Position numbers and translations under genes: made by a program. This document shows, in pieces, positions 55,211 to 64,000 of a stretch of 64,000 bases of DNA (position 1 is its first letter; the number at the start of each line of letters is the position of its first letter). The notes below the pieces were generated by a model. The model made no database searches. It had not been told where the DNA came from and saw nothing but the letters and a program-made list of their open reading frames with translations. Source of the stretch: Vigna angularis (Eukaryota > Streptophyta > Magnoliopsida > Fabales > Fabaceae); NCBI RefSeq assembly GCF_016808095.1, contig NC_068980.1, positions 16,185,388 to 16,249,387 of the forward strand, written 5' to 3'.

Positions 55211-56374
55211 CAAATTTGTCCATAAACACCCCCTACCAAGTGTTCGATCTAATGGCTGAACCAATAATTGGTCTTTAAGAGACAACCTAAGAGTCATTTC
55301 CTAGTCTATATATCACTTTAATTGCATATTAATTTGATTCGGGTACGACCTCGATCACAAGGATATTAGCTTCCCTTGAAAGAATACCAAAAAGCTCTAG
55401 AATCCTCAAAACACCTTTAGGAACTCAAAAGCTTTTACTACCCCTTTGAATAACACAAACAATCAGGACATACTATTAGGACCACTAATAAGCAAAGACT
55501 CTTAAAGAAAATTCAAACACCAAATGCGATCTCAAATGGTTCACATGCAAAGGATGACTCAACAAACCAAAGAAAGAGGTAGAAGACCAACTTACTCTAC
55601 TAAGAAAAATGATAGGATAAGAGTGGACAATTCGTCTTAAAGATCATTCTAGTAGTTTTTGATCTTTAGATAAATGAACAGGTTGTAAGAAAGCATAGAG
55701 AGAAGGAAGAGCTCTAAAGAGAAAAAAGATTTAGCTAGATTATGTACTTCTAAAATAATAAAACTCATTTGTGAAAAACTTTATTTCTATTTTAAACTTT
55801 TAATATTAAAATAATTGAGTTTTACTATTATAAACATACTATTAATTCTAAAACGATATGGACAATTATTTTTTAACTTTTTGTATGTAGTTTGCTTTTC
55901 TTAACATCATGCACACTTCGAATGTTTAGTTTCTAACCAAGCGAAAATAAAATAATTTCTTAAATTAATTTCCTAAACATATGTTAAAATACTATAAAAT
56001 ACATTTAAATAAAGTAATTTCATAAATTAATTAGAACTAATTTACATTAATATTAATATAATATAATTTAAGTTTATTTCCTACTTAAGTTTGAAACAAA
56101 TTCTGTAATAGTGACATTGTTGATTATTTCTAAGCATACCTTTAATTACTATACAATTTTCTAAAATGAAATAATTTCCTAAACTAATATATACTAAACT
56201 TAGGATAAATTAGATGAGTAATTTTTTAAATGTGATGTTTTCATTTTTCAATTACTAATCAATATCTTATTATTTTTAATTCTTTATATTTATTAATTAA
56301 TTAATTTAATGTACATTTACAAAATTAATCTTAGTTTTGGAAAAACAATTTTTTCTCATATATAAAATATAGGC
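55211..56374. other. AT-rich insertion within the gypsy LTR
   Basis: 55215-55700 is moderately balanced ('cataaacaccccctaccaag') and may be another element; 55770-56370 is AT-rich. No gene. Confidence 0.4.
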
Positions 56375-57409
56375 TTAATAGCTTACTTCGTCCCCATGTT
56401 AAGAGGTGAATTTCTGTTTAGTACCCAGTTTTAAAAATGCTTCTATTTTATCCCAAAGTAGTATAAATTGTATCAATTAGATCCCTTCCGTTAAATTCAC
56501 ATAAACGGAGTTAACTCCAACTAACAAATCTATACTTTTTCTTCTCTCTCCTCTACATTTCCTACCATGTTTCAGCTTTTTCTGTTCTTCTTCCTCCCTT
56601 TTTCTTCTCTCTCCTCTACATTTCCTGCACTAATATATTGGATTGTAGTATCAGACTTCTTTTTCCATGGATGCGGCGAGTAAAACTCATTTAACAAAGA
56701 TAATGCAAACCAAATGCAGCGTGGGAGTAAGCTGAATGAGGAGTGATGAGGTTTGGTGTATCAGGGTGTATAGGTGATGAAGGAAATAGGTGAGTGGGAA
56801 AAAGAGAAGTGTGGGGGTTTTGAGCGAGAAGATGGTTGGGTTAGATTGGGAATACAGGACGGTGATGGATCCGTGAGGGGTTGAGGGAGAAGATGAAGGT
56901 TCCCTAGGTTTGGGTTATTGGTGTTAAGAAAGAAAAGAAGAAGTAGGATGTTGCATGAAGTTGGATAGCTAAGAAGATGGGTTGAAATATTAGAGCAGGA
57001 AAGGTTGAAAGATGAAGGTGAAGTATTGGGTGGAAAAAATAGGTATATCTTGGTGTTGGGGTATCAGTTTGATGAAGAGGAGAAGCTCCAGAGTTGCCTG
57101 AAATGAAGGAGTAAAGTGGTGAGAGTGTTGGTGATGAATGGGTGTTGTTGGGTTAAAGAACCGTGAATGGGTTATGTTGTAAGAAAAAGAAAGTGAAGTT
57201 GGGTGTTTAGTTGATTAGAAAAAAGGAGAAGCTGGAGGATATAAAATGGTTGTTTTATGATTTGAGGAATATATGTTGGTAAGCATGGAGAAATTATAGG
57301 AGAAAGTGAATTATGGGAAGTTCTGCATGGTTTTAGAGGTGTATACGTAAGATTTAAATGATAAAAGATAAGGTATGGGTCCCATGGCAAGCAGTATTGC
57401 TTAGGGATG
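56375..57409 (+). mobile_element. MULE-like element, one end recognised
   Basis: It starts 'ggcttaatagcttacttcgt' and 'gtgaatttctgtttagtacc', the same terminus as at 50366. 'cccttccgttaaattcacat' and 'aacggagttaactccaac' follow. The interior is G-rich with no identifiable protein. No inverse terminus was found on the right. Confidence 0.45.
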
Positions 57410-57865
57410 GGGGTATGAGTTTTGGTCGTCTTAAGCTCCTAATCGTAATGTAGAATTAATTATTAGGGATGCAAGGGATTGTGGTCTAGTAATCAAGGAT
57501 AGGCTTTCTTCGCCGATAGATCGGGTTTTAAGTAATTTAGAGAGTGACGTTAACAATTGAATGAAGTAGACAAATTCATATATGCATGAGAGTAAACTAG
57601 GTGAAATCTAAACCCCAATAACATTATCATCTCATATTATCAACTTCATCCATCCATTCTAGTGTTTAGCCTCAATTGATCAAATTGCATTCATGTTTAT
57701 TTTTATTGCATTTGAAATCAAAAACCCCAAAAATTCTTTTTAAGTCTTAATTAGTTAAGCAATTACCCAACTGTTTAGTGTCGTGAGTCTCTTGGAAAAC
57801 GATACTTGGTCTAACCACTTATTATTACTTGATACAATTTGGTACACTTGCTGACATCTTAACAT
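57410..57865 (+). repeat. Gypsy LTR, 3' part
   Basis: 'cttaagctcctaatcgtaat', 'tttagagagtgacgttaac', 'ccccaataacattatcatct', 'gtgagtctcttggaaaacga' and a final CTTAACA mirror the LTR end at 26687-26952. No PBS follows, so it is a solo or 3' LTR. Confidence 0.7.
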
Positions 57866-58706
57866 TGATAGGGGGAGCACTAGTTTAGTTGAACCCACAA
57901 TCTAAGTAATATATAAGTTTTTTATGATGACAACGCATAATGCTTACATGTTATATGCGTATATGAGAAGATGATATTCTTGTTGCTATGTTGTTCATTG
58001 CATTTCACTTCATTTCACTGTGTTATATATGTGATTTTATACATGAGGCATGACACATTTTTGGATGAGAAAAACCACAAGCACTAATGTTGAATTTTAA
58101 TTGTGTGGCAAAACAATAGTTTTAAGTCGATTTCATTATGGGGTGAGTCGATTAAAACTCGTGTCTTTGCACAAACCTTTTTCAAAACTATGATTTACAT
58201 TGTTACATAGTCGATTATATGCGTGTTGCATTCGACTAAGTCTGTTACTGTTTTGAAATTCTGTTAATGCTTGATATAACTGTCTAACGGTCATATTTTT
58301 AAATATGTTGACCAAGCATTAAATGTCATTCGACTGCATTAATTGCGAATTCAATTAATTGCTTTGCTTGCTGCTAACTGCTATAACAGAATTGTTATAT
58401 TCGACTGCATTAGTAGCTTAGTCGATTAAAATGAGTCAAAGATGTGTGATACTATAAATTGACATGAATTTGATTTCTCTAAGAACTTTTGTGAATCTAA
58501 CAGTTTTTGTGATATTTTTCAGAAAGTGCTATCTTGCAGAAAGAGGAAAAGAGCTCCAAGAATCAAGAAGTGATCGTGGTGATCATCTCCTTGTGATTTC
58601 TTGAAGAGCAAGTTTGTTGTGTATTCAAAGGACTGATCAATTCTGCACATTTGGGTGTAACTGCGAGATCAGAGTCTACAATCTGATGAACATTGGATAT
58701 AGGTTT
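57866..58706 (+). mobile_element. Copia-like 3' region and LTR, plus strand
   Basis: TTGATAGGGGGAGCACTAGT (57866-57885) matches the tract found inverted at 53284-53303. A segment follows with repeated 'tcgattaaaactcg' and 'attcgactgcatta' phrases typical of SIRE-like LTRs, then a leader 'tgatttcttgaagagcaagt'. It is cut at 58707 by an Athila-like LTR. Confidence 0.5.
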
Positions 58707-59988
58707 TGTTAACACTCAGCAAGTGTACCGAATCGTATCAAGTAATAATAAAATGGTAAAACCAAGTATCGTTTCCCAAAGGACTCACGACCTAAACAGT
58801 TATGTGATTTCTTGATTAAATTAGACTTGTAAATGAAATCATTGTGTTTGAATTGCAGAAAATAAACATGAATGTAAGTTTTGATCAATTGGATTGAAAG
58901 AAGCAAAAGAGATTGATGTAAAATATGGAATGACGATGTTGTTGGGGTTTCCGATTTATCCTATCCACTCTTATGTATTCATGAATTCATCTTTCTTCAT
59001 TAATGTTAATGTCACTTTCTAATTTACCTTAAACCCGATGTCTCGGTGAAGAAAGCCTACTCCTAATCACTAGTTTACAATGTCTTGTCTCCCTAGCAAT
59101 TATTCATGCATTACATTCGCACAGAAGCTTAAAGTCAACCAATCCTCCTATCCCTATGTCTAGGTAATATTGCTCTTGAGAGAATTTCCTCAGTTCTAGA
59201 TGTATCTATATGTGTCCATATAGATATCATCAATGATCATGCAATTAATGAGTTAAACAAAGCATGTATAGAGTATAGAAGAAAAACCCTAAAAATTAAT
59301 GAAGCAAAGCATATTAAATATAGAACCAACTCAATACATGAGAGTTTCAAAGGATTACATCGGTTCCTCAACAACAATGGAGGTTTAGTCCACCATAGAC
59401 ATGGTGAAACTAGATGAAAAACAATGAAAGAATGAAAGATAGAATGCTAGAATTTGAAGAAAGGAGCTTCCGCATCCAACATCTACCTCCAAGGGATGAA
59501 GAAAGTGTGATTTCGCCTATTTCTGTCCAAAGATATTAACCCTAGGTTGACTAAACCCTTGTATAGTTTATTAAAATTTACATAAAATAGGCCAAAGCCC
59601 AATTAAATGGCGCTCAATGACACTTTTGGCGCTCAGCGGTAAGTGTGGTTCTTCTAAATGGTGCTCAACTACAGTTTTGGCCCTCAACGGTGACTGCGAT
59701 GCTTCAGAACGCCGCTTAGCGGTAAAAGTTGCGCTGAGCGGTGAATGCGACTCTTCTTTTGTGCACTTTTACTTCCTTTCCTGAGTCCAGCTCCTTACTA
59801 CTTCAAGTTCTTTCATCTAATTCATCTTAATTCCTGCCAAAACAAGGAAAACCAAGCATAAAACCCATCCAACTCTCTTATTTCCAAAACTTAAGCAAAA
59901 GCATGATTTCAAGCTAGTTTCTAAGTCATAAAGGTTGTTTTTAATATCAAAATTAAGTATAAAAATAACGGTTTTTCAACCGTTATCA
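58707..59988 (-). repeat. 3' LTR of element A
   Basis: On the minus strand it starts TGATAACGGTTG at 59988 with a perfect hairpin (ATAACGGTT, GAAA, AACCGTTAT) and ends AGTGTTAACA at 58707. It has a GCGCTGAGCGG-type palindrome array at 59600-59745. 1282 bp. Confidence 0.88.
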
Positions 59989-60001
59989 CAACCCCAAACT
60001 T
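59989..60001 (-). other. Polypurine tract, element A
   Basis: CAACCCCAAACTT on the plus strand next to the LTR. Confidence 0.78.
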
Positions 60002-61254
60002 AGAACTTTGCTTGTCCTCAAGTAAACAAGATGTAACTCAGTCTTCCACCAATCCATACACTGGTTCACCACATTCAAAAACTCTTTCTTTCCAAGACAA
60101 GTAATTACTCAAATCAGCTCATAAAAAAGAATTCAGTCAAGATGCACACATGCTTTAATTCAATCAAACTCATTGTGGTGTTCACATAGTCACATAGTAT
60201 CCGAAAAATGTTATTCTCATGAATGATCAATTAACTAAGCACAAATGTAGTCATGTGCTCGTGGAATTATTCCTCACTAGATAAAGTGTTTCACTTAATT
60301 ACACAAGTGTATAGAGGTCACTCATTCACTCTACTATCACAATGTCACATGAATCAGCTTTGCCTTTCATTTAACCACAATTAAACACACTCACAAACAA
60401 GCATCATCACAAGGACTTTTCTATGGCTTATAATTTGGCTGGGCTAAGAAGAAAATTGGTTTTTCTGGATCACAAAATCCTTGAGTTAAGAGAATCATCA
60501 TTTAAACACAACCATTCTTACTTATTACCAACTTTCCTTTGCATTGAGCTTTTCTTTACTTTTTATTTTGCTTCTTAGCTCAATGCTTTTCATATTCCCT
60601 TTTTAGACCTGCCAACAACCCCAAACTTGAACATTTATCAATACCGCAAGATATCTTCAACTCAACTCAAGGTAAAGATTTTCACAAAAGGGTTTTCTAT
60701 CATGTTCAAGGCTAAGGGTTCAAAGGATAGAACACATTGTGCTCTCTTTTATTGGGATAAAATCATGCATTTGGCTAATAAAGGGTTACCAACAAATGGC
60801 CTTGATCATATGACACATACAAGCAAGTGATTCAATCATAGGAACCTGGGCAAAGTCATTCATGCTTCCAATGTAATAACATTCAATCACAAAAACTCTG
60901 GAGTTCAAAACCTCACATATAAGCTCATCCAATCATTCCACATACACATCCTACTTAGCATCATAATCACAATCACAACATCATGCATTTGTTCACATAG
61001 CTTGTGAAAAACCACCTGTATATCAACATATAGTGCATAATCTCAACACCAACCAAAATCCAAGCATCATTAAGCAATACTCATCATGCATAAATCACAA
61101 GCAAACCATCATAGCAGATAAAGTTTCACACTGAGTACATCACAACCTATTCTAATAACAGAAGCAAATAAATTCAACAGTACAAACAAAAGATAGGAAA
61201 AATCCTGCTCTAGTGGTGATAGCATCCATCAGTAGATGCTATCTCAGCTCCTCA
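60002..61254 (-). other. 3' non-coding region of element A
   Basis: Reverse parallel of 37541-38798, including the second polypurine-like motif near 60616 and 'aaggacttttctatggctta'. Confidence 0.6.
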
Positions 61255-61665
61255 TCAACCCATGCTGTCATCTGAATCTTCCTGCTCTCCTTCATCTTCA
61301 GCATCTTCAAATTCATCATCATCATCCTCATCATCATCCATAGATGGAGCTTTAGCTGCTCGAGGTCCACTATCCTAAGCTTGCTCCTCTGGCCAAGCCA
61401 CCACATTGTTGAACTCATCCATGGTCCACCGATGTCGTGGGGATGTATCATACATCCCAATGATCATCTCTATTGTGGCCACTTGTCCCCTGTGGATAGA
61501 CTGCATCCTAGCATCTATAAGAGACATATACATATCTCTCATCTGAAACGGGTCTGCATCATGAGGCTGTGCAAGTTCCTGTGATTGTCCTCTCCCTCTG
61601 CGAGGATGACGTGGTAGTACTGGCTGAGCTGCCTCATCTCCGCCACAATACTGCCTATAGTAGGC
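61255..61665 (-). pseudogene. ORF2 C-terminal fragment of element A
   Basis: On the minus strand: YYRQYCGGDEAAQPVLPRHP, RRGRGQSQELAQPHDA, FQMRDMYMSLIDARMQSIHR, VATIEMIIGMYDTSPRHRWT and MDEFNNVVAWPEEQA, then a TAG (about 61375). A readable tail DSGPRAAKAPSMDDDEDDDD ends DDSMG. It is homologous to the last 140 residues of ORF2 at 36305-37540 and closest to the outer copy. It is cut at TAGGC (61661-61665), where another LTR begins. Confidence 0.8.
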
Positions 61666-62565
61666 TGTTAACACTCGACAAGTGTACCGAATCATATCAA
61701 GTTATAATAAAATGGTAAGACTAAGTATCATTTCCCAAAGGACTCACGGCCTAAACAGTTATGTGATTTGTTGATTAAATTGGACTTGTAAACGAAATCT
61801 TGTAGGTTTGGATGCAAATACTGAAAAATAAATATGAATGCATGTGTTGATCAATTGGATCGAAAGAAGCAAAAGTGGTTGATGTAAAATATGAAATGAT
61901 GATGTTGTTGGGGTTTCTGATTCATCCTATCGACTCCCATGTATTCAAGAATTCCACTTTCTTCATTAATGTTAATGCCAATTTCTAATTTACCTTAAAC
62001 CCGATGTCTCGGTGAAGACAACCTACTCCTAATCACTAGTTTACAAAGTATTGTCTCCCTAACAATTTTTCATGCATTACATTCGCATAGAAGCTTAAAG
62101 GTAACCAATCTTGCTATCCCTATGTCTAGGTAATATTGATCTTGGGAGAATTTCCTCAAGTCTAGATGTATCTATATGTGTCCATATAAATAACATCAAT
62201 GATCATGCAATTGAATGAGTTAAACAAAGCATGCATAGAGTATAGAAGAAAAACCCTAACAATTAATGAAGCAAAACATATAAAATATAGAACCAATTCA
62301 ATACATGAGAGTTTCAAAGGATTACATCGGTTCCCCAACAACAATAGAAGTTTAGTTCACCATAGACATGGTGAAACTAGATGACAAACAATGAAAGAAT
62401 GAAAGATAGAACCCTAGAATTTGAAGAAAGGAGCTTCCGCATCCAAAATCCTCCTCCAAGGGGTGAAGAAAGTGTGATTTCGCCTCTTTCTGTCCAAAGA
62501 TACTAACCCTAGGTCGACTAAACGCTTATATAGTCTATTCAAAATTACAAAAAATAGGCCAAAGC
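61666..62565 (-). repeat. LTR B, 3' part (inserted in ORF2 of element A; continues at 63953)
   Basis: On the plus strand it starts TGTTAACACTCGACAAGTGT and follows the family LTR up to 'aaaaataggccaaagc', where solo LTR C interrupts it. It resumes at 63953 with 'cccaattaaatggcgctca' and runs out of the window. Close to the LTR at 58707-59988. Confidence 0.82.
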
Positions 62566-63952
62566 TGATGACAAATTTATGAACACCGAAAAACAAAAAC
62601 TTGTTTAACCCTCGACAAGTGTGACCGAATCGTATCAAGTAATAAACTCGGTAAGACCAAGTATCGTTCTCCCAAAGGACTCACGGCCTAGTTAGTTATA
62701 GGATTTGTTGATTATTTAAGACTTGTGAACAAATTCTTGTGGTTTCAAATGCAAAAGACAATAATTAAATATGTATGCATGAGTTTGATCAATGGCAAAA
62801 AGGAACACAAACACGGAATGAATTATATGGATGAGTATGTTGTTGGGGAAATCAATTTCCTCTTATCCACTCTCATATATTTTAGGAATTCATCATTCTT
62901 TTCATCAATGTTAATGCCACTCTCTAAATTACCTTGCAAGAAAGCCTATCCTTAATTACGAGTTCATACAATTCCTAGCATCCCTAATAATTAATTCTGA
63001 AGCATAGAAGCTTAAAGGCAACCAACCTCATATCCCTATGTCTAGGCGATATTACTTTTGGGAGAAATTCCCCGGATCTAGATTTTACCGTATGTGTCCA
63101 TATCACTAAAATCAATAATCATGACATCGAATGAGTTAAACAATGCATGCTTTGAGCAAAGAGGAAAAACCCTAACTAATGATGAAAGAAAGCATGTATC
63201 TCAAATAAGATGTTTAAACACAAATTCCATATATAAGAGTTTCACAAGATTACATTGATTCCCCCAACAACAAGAAAGGTTTAGTTCACCATATTCATGG
63301 TGAAACTAGATGAACAATAATGAAAGAATGAAAGTTAGAACCCTAGAAAGATGAGAAAGTAGCCTTAGCATCCAAGATCTTCCTCCAAAGATACAAACCC
63401 TAGGACGTCCTAAAGCTTATATACTATTCTAAAAATTATAGAAAATTAGGCCCAAACCCATAAAAGTAACAGAAAACCGGTCCAAGCCCATTTAGAATGG
63501 CGCTCAGCGGTATTTTACCGCTGAGCGGTACTAGCGCATGATCCATTTTGCCCCCAGCTACTGTTTTGCCCCTCAGCAGTGGTTTGGGCACCTGAAAACT
63601 GCCGCTCAGCGCCACATTACCGCTCAGCGCCACTCGGTCGCACTTTTTCTGCATTCTGGTTGACTTTTCAGCATTTTGGTTGATTGTTGACTTTTCTGGT
63701 TGATTGGTTGATTTTCTGGTTTCTGGTTGACTTTTCAGCATTCCAATCATTCGGTACTTCAATTCTTCTTTCAAATCATTCAATTAGCCTTCAAAATCAA
63801 GGGAATCTTGCACAAAACCATTAAATTCACCTTCAACTCTCTTATTCACAAAACTAAAGCAAAAATATGAGTTCAAGCTAGTTTCTAAGTCTTAAAGGTT
63901 GCTTTTGGTATCAATTTTAAGCATAAAAATAATGGTTTTTCAACCGTTATCA
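62566..63952 (-). repeat. Solo LTR C with AAAGC target duplication
   Basis: It begins TGATGACAAATTTATGAACA, ends AACGGTTATCA-type text at 63952 and is flanked by AAAGC (62561-62565 and 63953-63957). No internal sequence follows, so it is a solo LTR left by recombination between two LTRs. It carries CCGCTGAGCGG palindromes at 63495-63640 and three TTGAC cores at 63655-63735. Confidence 0.9.
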
Positions 63953-64000
63953 AAAGCCCAATTAAATGGCGCTCATAAGCAGTTTTGGCCCACAACGGTG
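63953..64000 (-). repeat. LTR B, continuation
   Basis: 'aaagcccaattaaatggcgc' follows the family LTR as at 59597. Cut by the window end. Confidence 0.7.

Larger units (their letters stand above)
58707..61665 (-). mobile_element. Minus-strand Athila-like element A (3' half in view)
   Basis: 3' LTR 58707-59988, polypurine tract 59989-60001, 3' non-coding region 60002-61254 and the C-terminal third of ORF2, interrupted at 61665 by another LTR. The remainder lies beyond the window, or beyond the inserted LTR. Confidence 0.8.

Overview
The window is repeat-dense nuclear DNA of a flowering plant, most likely a legume of the Vigna/Phaseolus type. That placement is inferred from overall character (AT-rich, Athila-like LTR elements with a tRNA-Asp primer site, CACTA elements ending CACTACAAGAAAA), not from a diagnostic gene. 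I see no intact ordinary host gene. Host genes appear only as fragments, several of them carried inside DNA transposons. Nothing bacterial or organellar is evident.

Layout. 1-5648: AT-rich DNA with a CACTA remnant and a degenerate tandem repeat of about 170 bp. 5649-9465: a complete non-autonomous CACTA element (TIRs, GTT target duplication) carrying pieces of a magnesium-dependent phosphatase 1 (MDP1) gene and other exon-like segments. 10034-10830: a heparanase-like (GH79) pseudogene. 11077 to about 20960: a second CACTA-like element, rich in GACGT motifs, with decayed genes for a plant-transposon-type protein. A Pack-MULE (11841-13243) holding a GH9 endoglucanase fragment is nested inside it. 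20961-23879: AT-rich DNA and degenerate repeats. 23880-26686: a split LTR with a transposon-type gene copy and a CACTA transposase remnant.

26687-46618 is a three-level nest of Athila-like LTR retrotransposons. The outer plus-strand element holds a minus-strand element (30129-42748). Its protease gene is in turn split by a young plus-strand element (32816-40113, target duplication AATCC, LTRs about 99% identical). None of these copies has reverse transcriptase or integrase, and no IN core is visible. They keep part of gag, sometimes the protease, and a downstream second gene (ORF2) behind its own leader with a promoter-like segment and an intron. ORF2 is intact only in the youngest copy (36305-37540).

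46619-50365 is low-copy-looking AT-rich DNA with no gene I can name. 50366-64000 returns to nested fragments: MULE-like ends, copia-like pieces, gypsy LTRs, a minus-strand element of the same Athila-like family cut by another LTR, and inside that a solo LTR flanked by AAAGC.

The most unusual signals are: (a) a hairpin at the first bases of every LTR of this family whose stem changes in a compensatory way between subfamilies; (b) arrays of short GC palindromes in the LTR U3 and again in front of ORF2; (c) the pol-less element design with an intron-containing ORF2 unit; (d) clusters of TTGAC W-box cores in some LTRs; and (e) gene capture by three different DNA elements.
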